49,280 nucleotides of DNA from a virus. Shown piece by piece: positions 41,150 to 48,594 of the stretch (position 1 is its first letter; each line of letters starts with the position of its first letter). Position numbers and translations under genes: made by a program. The notes below the pieces were generated by a model. That model was not told the origin of the DNA, did not search any database, and saw only the letters and a list, made by a program, of their open reading frames with translations. The stretch lies in the IMG/VR virus record IMGVR_UViG_3300028895_000137, positions 1-49,280 of that record; one strand, given 5' to 3'.

Positions 41150-42994
41150 TTACCCTTCGCAATTCAGACATTCGTCTGCACTCCCGAAAGGATCATCTAG
41201 CCGAATTCTCTCTACACTTTCTGAGAGGTTCTCGGCCTTCCTTGCCCCCTCAGATCGACAGTAATAGAGGGACTTCATTCCCTTAGCCCAAGCTAGTGTG
41301 TGGAGCCTGGAGAACTTCTTGATATCATACCCTTGGTAGATGAACAGATTCACAGACTGTGACTGACAGAGGTAAATCTGACGATCCCCCGCTAGTCCAA
41401 TAATGTACTCCTGGTCAATCTCCTTGGCAGTCTTGAAGACCTCTTTCTCCCATTCAGTCAAGCAGTCTATCCCTTGGACTGATCCATCGTCAACCAAGAT
41501 CTGCTTCCAGACCTCATTTAGCCACTCTCGATCTCGTCCAAGCTCTTTCATTCGCTCATAGAGGATCGCCTCCAGGTGCTTATTCTTGATCTCAACCGTG
41601 CCAGTAAGAGTCTGCTGTACGTAAGCATTCGCTTTCCAAGGCTCGATGCTGGGACTAGTATTAAGAAGAATACTTGTAGAAGCATTAGGAGCAATAGCAA
41701 GAAGATGGGCATTACGTAGTCCAGTCCCGACCATATCCTCTGGCTCACCACGCTCTTTAGCCAAAAGCTTCGAAGCTTCAACTGCCCTCTCCTTAACCAA
41801 TCTAAAGACCCTGTGGTTGATAGAAGCAGCCATCACATTCTCAAATGGAACATTCTTAGACTGTAAGTAGCTATGGAACCCCAAGGCTCCCAGACCCAGA
41901 GACCGCTCTGCTGCCGCGGACTTCACTGCTTTCGGGATATGCTGGGCATTCCTGATAAAGTACTCCAAGACATTATCCAAGTATCTTATAGCAAAGTAGA
42001 TAAAATCTGGATCCTCTGACCACTCATCAAACTTCTCTACATTCACAGAGGCTAGACAACAGACCGCTGTTCGTTCATCGTTAGTAGGAAGGGTAATCTC
42101 AGAGCATAGATTACTGTGATGAATCTTCAGGCCTTTAGCTTTCTGAGTCTCTGGAAGATCTCTGTTAGCCGTATCTACAAAGAAGATATATGGCTCACCA
42201 GTAGCTGCTCTCAATTGCAAGATCTTCTCATACAACTCACGAACCTTTAGCGTACCAGTTACTTGTCCACTGTCTGGATCAATTAGATGCCAGTCAGGAT
42301 CTTCCCCATTCTCAAGGGCATCTCTAACCAGTTCCATGAATACATCCGGGATATTAACTCCTTGATGAAGGTTCAAGTTCTTACGGTTGATATCGCCTCC
42401 GGAGGGCTTACGCATCTCCAGGAACTCGATGATCTCTGGATGGTCAAGATCCATATAGGCTGCATAAGAGCCCCTACGAGTCTTGCCCTGAGCCCATGCG
42501 AGCATTTGGCTATCAACTACGTGAAGAAAAGGTATGCTACCAGTGCTAACAGACCCATTGCTAGTAGTAGCTCCATCAGAACGTATATCGCCCCAATAGC
42601 CACCAATGCCTCCTCCGAAGGACGATAGCCAAGCATTTTCAGTATAGTGAGCATTTAGTCCTATCCGACTGTCAGGCACATAGTTCAAGAAACAACTGAT
42701 AGGCATCCCACCCTTTGTACTCTTGAAGTGTGTACTATTAAAGCTATCAAGTGGGTCTCCTTCAGCCCAAGAGATCCTCTCAGGAGCTGTAGATAACTCA
42801 GGAGATGCCGCGGATAGCCACTGCATACTCAGGTACTGATAGATCTTCTCAGCCATCTCAGGATAATCGGAGAAAGCCCGAGCAGTACGCAAATACATCT
42901 CTTGTGGGCTCTCTTCTCCTGGAATGAAATACCTATCTTTAAGAGTGAGCTTTGCGAAGTCCGTCAGCAAATTGTCACGTTCATAATCAATCAC
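41150..42994 (-). CDS. nrdA: Ribonucleotide reductase class I alpha subunit, no ATP-cone
   Basis: 614 residues from GTG 42994 (GGAGG 6 bases upstream; no ATG in frame nearby). Catalytic residues are visible: C101 (MPISCFLNYV), N295/C297/E299 (NLCSEI), C312 (AVCCLASVN), radical-transfer Y577-Y578 (SLYYCRSEG) and the C-terminal swivel pair C609-x-x-C612 (ECLNCEG). It lacks the roughly 100-residue N-terminal ATP-cone of E. coli NrdA (761 residues), so overall activity would escape dATP feedback, common in lytic phages. It reduces ribonucleotides with NrdB. It overlaps the diphosphohydrolase gene by 8 bases. Confidence 0.94.
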   Translation of the reverse strand: MIDYERDNLLTDFAKLTLKDRYFIPGEESPQEMYLRTARAFSDYPEMAEKIYQYLSMQWLSAASPELSTAPERISWAEGDPLDSFNSTHFKSTKGGMPISCFLNYVPDSRIGLNAHYTENAWLSSFGGGIGGYWGDIRSDGATTSNGSVSTGSIPFLHVVDSQMLAWAQGKTRRGSYAAYMDLDHPEIIEFLEMRKPSGGDINRKNLNLHQGVNIPDVFMELVRDALENGEDPDWHLIDPDSGQVTGTLKVRELYEKILQLRAATGEPYIFFVDTANRDLPETQKAKGLKIHHSNLCSEITLPTNDERTAVCCLASVNVEKFDEWSEDPDFIYFAIRYLDNVLEYFIRNAQHIPKAVKSAAAERSLGLGALGFHSYLQSKNVPFENVMAASINHRVFRLVKERAVEASKLLAKERGEPEDMVGTGLRNAHLLAIAPNASTSILLNTSPSIEPWKANAYVQQTLTGTVEIKNKHLEAILYERMKELGRDREWLNEVWKQILVDDGSVQGIDCLTEWEKEVFKTAKEIDQEYIIGLAGDRQIYLCQSQSVNLFIYQGYDIKKFSRLHTLAWAKGMKSLYYCRSEGARKAENLSESVERIRLDDPFGSADECLNCEG

Positions 42995-43433
42995 TCCCTT
43001 CCTCCTTTACTATGCACATGGCTTGGTACAACTGGTCAGCGCGCATTTCGGCGTCGGCACCCTTTACTATAATCGCCCCTGGTTGATTCCATTCGGCTGG
43101 CTCATTCATAAAGAACTGATTCCATGTATCGACAGCCTCCTGATTGCTCTCGTTGGCCTTGATAGAAAACTCCAAGAGAGCTAACACATTCCAAGCAGCA
43201 TGAGCTAAGTGAGCCAAGCCAGATTCCTCATCCACTCCATCCTGCATGAGATGCCGGAAGAGAGCATCTCGATATCGATCAGGATCTACGGTCTTCCAGC
43301 CATTCGGGGTATACTTCTCAGCACCGAACGTCCCAACCTTAGCAACCTCCATAAGCGCCTTGTTAAAGCCGCCCAATACCAAGCCAGCTCGTGGCTTACC
43401 CGCGTCGTATTTAACACCTGCTTCAGCGCTCAT
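42987..43433 (-). CDS. dATP/dGTP diphosphohydrolase-type protein (DUF5664-like, MazZ-related family)
   Basis: 148 residues from ATG 43433 (AAGGG 8 bases upstream, better than the GTG at 43442). It matches the phage family with GVKYDAGKPRAGL, then VAKVGTFGAEKYTPNGWKTV, then RYRDALFRHLMQDGVDEESG followed by LAHLAHAAWNVLALLEF. That is the HHA-type core of a nucleotide pyrophosphohydrolase (all-alpha NTP-PPase). Family naming in public databases is 'dATP/dGTP diphosphohydrolase', which includes MazZ of phages with 2-aminoadenine DNA. It sits next to a MazG gene and the reductase, so a role in shaping the dNTP pool is clear. Exact substrate unknown. Confidence 0.8.
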   Translation of the reverse strand: MSAEAGVKYDAGKPRAGLVLGGFNKALMEVAKVGTFGAEKYTPNGWKTVDPDRYRDALFRHLMQDGVDEESGLAHLAHAAWNVLALLEFSIKANESNQEAVDTWNQFFMNEPAEWNQPGAIIVKGADAEMRADQLYQAMCIVKEEGSD

Positions 43434-43752
43434 CACCGTCACCCTTAATAGTTCCTGCCTTCAACCGACCCGTCAGTTTATCCCGATTCTCAGCCATAAT
43501 CTCCTCAGGGCTCCAACCAAAGTGATCGCATAGTCGAACCATAAACCAGAAGAGATCTCCCATCTCTTTTCGGGCTCGATCCATCGCTTCGTCAAGCCCA
43601 TAGTCCCCGCGGTCATTCTTTGCGAATGCAGAGAAGAACTCTCCGACCTCTCCAACAAACCCGTTCATCAGATAGTCGTACTCATGCTCTTTTGGGTACT
43701 TGGCTACAGTTCGAGTAAAAGCCATGTAATCATCGATCAAGATCTTACTCAT
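43423..43752 (-). CDS. mazG: MazG-like nucleotide pyrophosphohydrolase
   Basis: 109 residues with an AAGGA ribosome site. The all-alpha NTP pyrophosphohydrolase motif is complete: E35-x-x-E38 (GEVGEFFSAFAK) and E63-x-x-D66 (ARKEMGDLFWFMVRLC), the four acidic residues that bind magnesium. A final helix GWSPEEIMAENRDKL closes the fold. Phage MazG enzymes hydrolyse non-canonical or dG/dC nucleotides and may alter host ppGpp signalling. It overlaps the next gene by 11 bases, so the two pyrophosphohydrolases are coupled. Confidence 0.88.
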   Translation of the reverse strand: MSKILIDDYMAFTRTVAKYPKEHEYDYLMNGFVGEVGEFFSAFAKNDRGDYGLDEAMDRARKEMGDLFWFMVRLCDHFGWSPEEIMAENRDKLTGRLKAGTIKGDGDER

Positions 43753-43761
43753 GTTGTTTCC

Positions 43762-44013
43762 TTAGTGAGTGATTTCATCATCAGATTTCCTTGCTACCAA
43801 TGGATTCAGTTTGATAAACTTGATGTTATCAGACGGGATGATCAATAGAGGGATCTCAGATAGATTATCATTGTAGAAGACTAAAGTATCATTGGCACCC
43901 TCAGCATTCCCGAAGGCAGTACAAACTGCTTCCATTGGATCTGAACCATCGCGCCATACAATGGTGATCTTTGTTTCCTCATGTTTTCCGTCTGGAAAGT
44001 TCACAACAGCCAT
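43762..44013 (-). CDS. Small hypothetical protein
   Basis: 83 residues from ATG 44013 with a strong AAGGAG ribosome site. It looks like a single small beta-barrel or OB/Sm-like domain: KITIVWRDGSDPMEAVCTAF, NDTLVFYNDNLSEIPLLIIP, SDNIKFIKLNPLVARKSDDE. The first 35 bases overlap the preceding nuclease gene. The function is not recognised; it may bind nucleic acid or modulate the nucleotide enzymes around it. Confidence 0.65.
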   Translation of the reverse strand: MAVVNFPDGKHEETKITIVWRDGSDPMEAVCTAFGNAEGANDTLVFYNDNLSEIPLLIIPSDNIKFIKLNPLVARKSDDEITH

Positions 44014-44401
44014 ATATTTCTCCTTCTTCTGCGAGAAGATCCAAAAGAAACTCTCGCATCTCGTAGTTATTTTTTATCAAGCTCAGTAGGTGATCCACTT
44101 GAACTACAGCCAGTGTTGGCTTGCGGTTCTTTTTCATGATCAATAGAGGCTCATAGTCACCTTTATGATCTGTGGCCTGCTGATAAGCCTCATAGACATT
44201 CAGCTTTTCTACCCATTTACACTCAATAACGTAGGGCATACGTACTCTAGCAGCTGGACTAAGTTGGACATCCTCTCCACCCTGGCCCATACCCGTAGAT
44301 CGTACATCATCTTCTTCCAGATCTTGGAACAAGTCTAATATACGATCTCGGACCTCCTGCTGTAGCTTACGCCCTTTCTGTTTAGCGCTCGCTGGTTTCA
44401 A
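43979..44401 (-). CDS. PD-(D/E)XK-like endonuclease (possible Holliday-junction resolvase)
   Basis: 140 residues from TTG 44401. The AGAGG ribosome site 5-8 bases upstream and the lack of an ATG for 35 codons support this unusual start. The core reads STGMGQGGEDVQLSP (Asp), then MPYVIECKWVEK with the E-x-K of the PD-(D/E)XK nuclease fold, then a helix NVYEAYQQATDHKGDYEPLL. The N-terminus is a charged helix (KQKGRKLQQEVRDRILDLFQ). The layout is that of phage recombination/resolution nucleases of the archaeal Hjc/T7-endonuclease size class. It follows the 5'-3' exonuclease gene after 3 bases. Confidence 0.72.
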   Translation of the reverse strand: MKPASAKQKGRKLQQEVRDRILDLFQDLEEDDVRSTGMGQGGEDVQLSPAARVRMPYVIECKWVEKLNVYEAYQQATDHKGDYEPLLIMKKNRKPTLAVVQVDHLLSLIKNNYEMREFLLDLLAEEGEIYGCCELSRRKT

Positions 44402-44404
44402 TAG

Positions 44405-45301
44405 CTACCTCTCATCTGGTGGAAGCCAGAGCTCCCCATCGTACTTTTGCATCCATAAAAGCCTAGCGATTTCCGTTACCCGCTCACGTAGTGGCATGTC
44501 AGGTTTTGGCATACGCTCTCGCTTCTTAGGATCATCAAGTGCATCCTTATAACACTCTAAGCAAAACTCCCACAGCTTCTGTTCGTCAGTTGTCTTAAGG
44601 GATTCAATCATCTTATCAGCTGTCTTCATCCCAACACGATAGATACCATAGATGTTATCCGTCATGTCCCCAACTAGCAGTTGCTTGTAGAAAAACTTGA
44701 TACCCTCTTCCCAGGAGACTGTGAACAGTTGATTCTTAGGGACGTTAAAGTGATCCCCTGGAACCATGTTCAGGTCTTTATCCTGAGTTACAATGCAGCT
44801 CTGTCTCCCTTCCTTGCGGTACTTATACTGTGCCTTGGACATACCATCGTCCGCCTCACAGTTTGTCTCCATTGTTCCGCCGTATTCATCCATGATGAGA
44901 TCTCTAGTGTACTGCCAATAGTAGGGCCTGCGCTCTACTTCTCGGTTTCCCTTGTACGGGATGATAGTACCTAGCTTATATCTGAAATTCCCATCATCGT
45001 CTGATGTGAGAAAGATCTCATATACAGGACACTTAGTTCGCTCCTTTATAAAGCGGAGTATACGATCTAAGTGATACCTTACAGCTACTACATTTCGTGG
45101 TATAACTAGCTCTTCGATCTCCCAGAAATCATTCTGGTCCTCTTCAAGCCATTCAACCAAGTCTTGCTTACAATCGAACGTCCAACGCTCTTTTGTTTCT
45201 GTGTTAATCAGGACCTTGAAGCTTTCTTGAGTGAGATGGCCGATCTTATAGACCAGCTCATCCCCATCAATCAAAGCAACTCGATCAGTGCTTGTACCCA
45301 T
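44405..45301 (-). CDS. 5'-3' exonuclease / flap endonuclease, T7 gp6-like
   Basis: 298 residues. FEN-family acidic residues are visible: D12/D14 (VALIDGDELVYK), the YKGNREVERRPYYW arch region, EADDGMSKAQYKY (about 146-158), IVTQDKDLNMVPG (about 166-178) and the helix-3-turn-helix GDMTDNIYGIYRVGMKTADK (about 213-232). In T7-like replication this enzyme removes RNA primers and degrades host DNA. The length matches T7 gp6 (300). It overlaps the preceding small gene by 17 bases. Confidence 0.9.
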   Translation of the reverse strand: MGTSTDRVALIDGDELVYKIGHLTQESFKVLINTETKERWTFDCKQDLVEWLEEDQNDFWEIEELVIPRNVVAVRYHLDRILRFIKERTKCPVYEIFLTSDDDGNFRYKLGTIIPYKGNREVERRPYYWQYTRDLIMDEYGGTMETNCEADDGMSKAQYKYRKEGRQSCIVTQDKDLNMVPGDHFNVPKNQLFTVSWEEGIKFFYKQLLVGDMTDNIYGIYRVGMKTADKMIESLKTTDEQKLWEFCLECYKDALDDPKKRERMPKPDMPLRERVTEIARLLWMQKYDGELWLPPDER

Positions 45302-45563
45302 CTCGAAGAGAAGCTACGGCGGCCACATTGCCGTCTGCTTCCGCTGCTTCCAATTCCTCTGAGTGAATACGAGCATCCCACTCAGCACTCAACTGCTCCA
45401 AGTAGTTAAAGGCCTGCGGTGCATAAGTAACCTCCTCCTCAACTACATCAGTCTCCTTGTTATAGATAATGTATACGTTCCCCTTCATTTCAGGGTCTCG
45501 CACACTCTCACCGACGATCAGTCGATAGACACCCATTTCCTTAAGTACGGTGCCTTTTAGCAT
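45285..45563 (-). CDS. Small hypothetical protein between SSB and exonuclease
   Basis: 92 residues from ATG 45563 with a strong AGGAGG ribosome site; its ATG overlaps the SSB stop (TAATG). The N-terminal 60 residues look like a small beta-domain (GVYRLIVGESVRDPEMKGNV, YIIYNKETDVVEEEVTYAPQ). The C-terminus is a charged helix (AEWDARIHSEELEAAEADG). The function is not recognised. The position between SSB and exonuclease, and coupling to both, suggests a replication accessory role. Confidence 0.65.
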   Translation of the reverse strand: MLKGTVLKEMGVYRLIVGESVRDPEMKGNVYIIYNKETDVVEEEVTYAPQAFNYLEQLSAEWDARIHSEELEAAEADGNVAAVASLRDGYKH

Positions 45564-45982
45564 TACAGGTCCTCCTTAGATACCGGCTTAAACTCTGAAC
45601 CACCACCACCGGCGTATTCGACCAGTTCAATGACTTGAACTCCTTCCAGATCAGCAGACATACCGCTACCGAAGCTGTTGTTATACTGGTATGGACGGAT
45701 CTGTACCAATACCAATGAGCCGTTGCCAATCTCTTCATTGAACGGATTAGCATCTGCATCTACAACATTCGGCTTTCCTGCCTCTTCGCCAGTCACCTTC
45801 AGTACGTTACGCTTAACCTTGAAGACGTTATTATCTCCATCCTTCTTGACTTTCAGGCCAGCCTCTCGCAGCTCTTGTGCGACATCATCCTCGACAAGTA
45901 GAGTAATGCTGTACTTTGCAGGTGGGAAACGGTCGTCTGGTTTCTGAACGTGTGCCCAATTTGCAATACCTTTTACCAACAT
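45563..45982 (-). CDS. ssb: ssDNA-binding protein (internal start within the fusion)
   Basis: 139 residues from ATG 45982, preceded by AGGGAG about 12 bases upstream and AAGGAG a few bases further. The sequence MLVKGIANWAHVQKPDDRFP, then KYSITLLVEDDVAQELREAG, VKRNVLKVTGEEAGKPNVVD and NGSLVLVQIRPYQYNNSFGS is the OB-fold pattern of phage gp2.5/DUF2815-like single-strand binding proteins. The acidic C-terminal tail (EFKPVSKEDL) is used in such proteins to contact polymerase. This is probably the functional SSB, since codon use and family length fit and the polymerase gene lies just upstream. Confidence 0.72.
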   Translation of the reverse strand: MLVKGIANWAHVQKPDDRFPPAKYSITLLVEDDVAQELREAGLKVKKDGDNNVFKVKRNVLKVTGEEAGKPNVVDADANPFNEEIGNGSLVLVQIRPYQYNNSFGSGMSADLEGVQVIELVEYAGGGGSEFKPVSKEDL

Positions 45983-46417
45983 AAGTTTATTTCTCCCTAG
46001 CTCCTTCGAGCTATCTAGATAACGGATAGCGGACTGCAAGATCGCAGGGTTATCTTGTAGCAGTCCAAGTCCAGTGTTACAGTTAGAGCATAAAAGCCCC
46101 CTAACTGCCCCTGTTTGATGGTCGTGGTCAACGCAGAGATGACCAGAGATAGTCTCGTCATCCGATCCACATATCGCGCAGCAACCATGCTGTTCATCGA
46201 TCATAGTCAGGTAATGTTCCTCAGTGATACCATAACTATGCTTAAGGTGATGGCTCCTTCGGCCTTCAGTCTTACATGAAATGCAGTACATCGCCCTCCC
46301 ATCAGGGGAGGATTCTTGTCGATGGAAAGCATCGAATGCCTTCTCTGTACCACACTTCGTGCAGACCTTACGACCTCTGGAGATATCATACTCTATCTCC
46401 TCTCTCGTTCGTGGCAT
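45563..46417 (-). CDS. Endonuclease VII-like HNH protein fused in frame to ssDNA-binding protein
   Basis: 284 residues. Residues 1-140 are a recombination endonuclease VII-type (His-Me finger) domain: C19-x-x-C22, C45-x-x-C48, then YGITEEHYLTMIDEQHGC, C80-x-x-C83, the D97-H98-D99-H100 motif (CVDHDHQTGAVRG), C110-x-x-C113 and N114. Free-standing proteins of this kind behave as homing endonucleases. With no stop codon the frame runs on (SSKELGRNKL) into residue 146, where a T7 gp2.5-like ssDNA-binding protein begins. The insertion separates the strong AAGGAGG site from SSB. Whether a fusion, SSB alone or both is made must be tested. Confidence 0.78.
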   Translation of the reverse strand: MPRTREEIEYDISRGRKVCTKCGTEKAFDAFHRQESSPDGRAMYCISCKTEGRRSHHLKHSYGITEEHYLTMIDEQHGCCAICGSDDETISGHLCVDHDHQTGAVRGLLCSNCNTGLGLLQDNPAILQSAIRYLDSSKELGRNKLMLVKGIANWAHVQKPDDRFPPAKYSITLLVEDDVAQELREAGLKVKKDGDNNVFKVKRNVLKVTGEEAGKPNVVDADANPFNEEIGNGSLVLVQIRPYQYNNSFGSGMSADLEGVQVIELVEYAGGGGSEFKPVSKEDL

Positions 46418-46453
46418 ACTATATTAGACAACCTCCTTACCAATAAAGTTCCA

Positions 46454-48433
46454 TTAGTGAGTCTCAGCCCAGTTATTACCTACCATGTACTCAGCGTCCA
46501 TAGGGATTCTCATCCCAAGATCGACACCTGCTTGGCGAATACTCTTCACACCAAGCTCGCCCACTCGACAATAGTGTCGGCTATAGATCCCATCATGTTC
46601 ATGGATACCTGACCAGATTTGGTCGCCATAAGGCCTAGAGCGCACAGCTTCTAGGTTGTCCGATTCATAGGACAGTACAAACCTCTTAGGCACACCAGTT
46701 TGAAGTTCATCATGAACATTTGCAAGATACTCCCACTGAAGGCGCTCATCTCTCGCCCAGTGATCAAAGATCTGTGCAGACTTCTTCATGATGATTGAAC
46801 CGCATGACTGAAATAGAGCGTTGAGAGCAGAGTGGCTAGACCGGATCAGGATCTTACGTCCATCGATACCGGGAACATAGCCATACTCTTCTGCCATACG
46901 CATGATCTTATCACGCAGTCGCCCTAAGCCTGGGTTGTTATCCCAAAACTCCTCGAATCGCGACTCAGCGATCTTCCTAGGAATCTTAAGAGTCTCAGCT
47001 AACTTAGGGACTTGTGCCCCATAAACGAGAGCATAGAATCCGTTCTTGCTGATATTTCGGTAGGGTGTGAACTCTGCATCGGCTTTCGTTAGCCCCTCAG
47101 TCTCTTCCGGAAAGAAGATATGAGCGTTATGCGAATGTACGTCACCCTCAAGTATCAGCTGAGCGAACTCGCCGCCATCAAACTTATAGGTATAATGCGC
47201 CATTACCCTAGCTTCTAGTCCAGCCCCATCCCAGCCAACTAAGTAGTCGCTTTGATGTGGTATGAACAGCTGACGCATCTGTTCCCCAAATAACACTTTT
47301 GGATCGGCCTTCGGCACATTAACGACAATTTTATGCTTCATCCTAGCGGTATTAGTTCCCGCTGAATCAGCACCGGCTGTCAACCTTCCGTCAGGTCTTA
47401 GCTTGTCGATCCAACCTTCGATTTGGGATTTGCGGTGAGCATAGGTATAGTACTCAGCGAGCTTTTTACCTATGGGAAGTTCCATCTGACTTAGTGTCTC
47501 AACTGGTTTCCCTTTGTCAGTTAGCTTCCATTTCTCACCACTTGGTGTCTTGAGCGTTGGTTTCCACCCGAGCTTAAGTAGCTGGTCCGCCAAACGCTCT
47601 CTTTTTGTTAATGATGGCTCTTCAAACGACACCCTAGTAAAAGGGCCACCAACCGAATGGACGTCCTCGCCCATATAGTTAACGACAGCTTGAGAATAGT
47701 CTAAGTTCTTCTTAAACGGCTTCTTAAGTTCTGTCCCGGCATACACCTCGTAGGATAGATAGGATCTGATGTCGCTATACAAGTCCTCTAGAATCGCATC
47801 CAACGTCTTGATGTGCTGGTGCGCGAGCTGTATGTCAAATGGGAAACCTGTGACCTCTTGTTGGTGTATGATCCAGGCTATGTATTGCTCTAGCTCAAAC
47901 GCTGGAGCCCACTCCCAATCGCCTGCCTCCTCGATCATCTTGAGGAATGAGAGATGGTTGATCTCTACGTCCTCAGTACACCTATGAAGCATCTCCTTAT
48001 CAAATGTTTCCCACTCATAGTAGGGCGGCTTACCGCGGCCCACTCGATAACCCCAAGTTGCAAGACTATGGGGAGTCATCTTGTCCAGTCTCCCTGTCAA
48101 GGGATTCACTACACTTGTAGGGCAGTTAACTGGCAATTGACGATCTGGGTTTAACACCTTAGAGATTACAAGTGTATCGACTACCTTCTCTAAGGGCCAT
48201 GAGAAGCCCATAAGCTTCTCTAATACCGGTAGGTCGTATGAAATTATGTTATGACCTACAAGAAAGTCCGCGGAGTAAAGCTCATCTGTGGCATACTTCA
48301 GCGTATTCTCGTAATACTGGTTGACTGTGCCAGTCTGGAGGTCCTTTATTACGATACAATGTACTGTGTCCGGGTCAAACCCATTTGCCTCGATATCGAA
48401 TACGAGGTACTTCTCACTTTTCAAGTCATACAT
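46454..48433 (-). CDS. DNA polymerase, family A, T7-type
   Basis: 659 residues (T7 gp5 is 704). 3'-5' exonuclease: D13/E15 (VFDIEANG), D67 (GHNIISYDLP), D155 (CTEDVEINH). Polymerase: motif A D402 (GWDGAGLEARVMAHY), motif B R459-x3-K463-x3-Y467 (YRNISKNGFYALVYGAQ), motif C H574-D575-E576 (ANVHDELQTG). Tyr467 occupies the position that sets ddNTP discrimination in T7 polymerase (Y526). It is the replicative polymerase. The gene starts with AGGAG upstream and follows a 50-residue acidic protein. No primase/helicase gene is in the window. Confidence 0.95.
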   Translation of the reverse strand: MYDLKSEKYLVFDIEANGFDPDTVHCIVIKDLQTGTVNQYYENTLKYATDELYSADFLVGHNIISYDLPVLEKLMGFSWPLEKVVDTLVISKVLNPDRQLPVNCPTSVVNPLTGRLDKMTPHSLATWGYRVGRGKPPYYEWETFDKEMLHRCTEDVEINHLSFLKMIEEAGDWEWAPAFELEQYIAWIIHQQEVTGFPFDIQLAHQHIKTLDAILEDLYSDIRSYLSYEVYAGTELKKPFKKNLDYSQAVVNYMGEDVHSVGGPFTRVSFEEPSLTKRERLADQLLKLGWKPTLKTPSGEKWKLTDKGKPVETLSQMELPIGKKLAEYYTYAHRKSQIEGWIDKLRPDGRLTAGADSAGTNTARMKHKIVVNVPKADPKVLFGEQMRQLFIPHQSDYLVGWDGAGLEARVMAHYTYKFDGGEFAQLILEGDVHSHNAHIFFPEETEGLTKADAEFTPYRNISKNGFYALVYGAQVPKLAETLKIPRKIAESRFEEFWDNNPGLGRLRDKIMRMAEEYGYVPGIDGRKILIRSSHSALNALFQSCGSIIMKKSAQIFDHWARDERLQWEYLANVHDELQTGVPKRFVLSYESDNLEAVRSRPYGDQIWSGIHEHDGIYSRHYCRVGELGVKSIRQAGVDLGMRIPMDAEYMVGNNWAETH

Positions 48434-48441
48434 TTACTCTC

Positions 48442-48594
48442 CTAAGGTGCATAGGGAGGGAGGTCCTCGCCTTCATCATCGAGCTCTATCTCGTTTATGA
48501 GATCTGCAAGCTCTTCCTCTGCATCCATTTGATCTCCATTAATCAGAGCTTCATGGATATCCGATAGTCGATACATAATATCTGTTTTAGTCAT
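48442..48594 (-). CDS. 50-residue acidic protein upstream of DNA polymerase
   Basis: ATG 48594 to TAG at 48442-48444, with AGGAG 6 bases upstream. The translation (MTKTDIMYRLSDIHEALING, then DQMDAEEELADLINEIELDD, then EGEDLPPYAP) is a helical hairpin followed by a disordered acidic/Pro end. Its ATG overlaps the stop of the metallophosphoesterase gene (ATGA). The next gene, DNA polymerase, starts 8 bases after its stop. A small acidic partner of the polymerase or a DNA mimic are possible; nothing is known. Confidence 0.72.
   Translation of the reverse strand: MTKTDIMYRLSDIHEALINGDQMDAEEELADLINEIELDDEGEDLPPYAP

Noticed and set aside
42987-43433. Firm claim of 2-aminoadenine (Z) DNA
   Set aside because: Only a MazZ-family-like protein is visible; PurZ, DatZ and a DpoZ-type polymerase are not in the window, and the family is common in ordinary phages.
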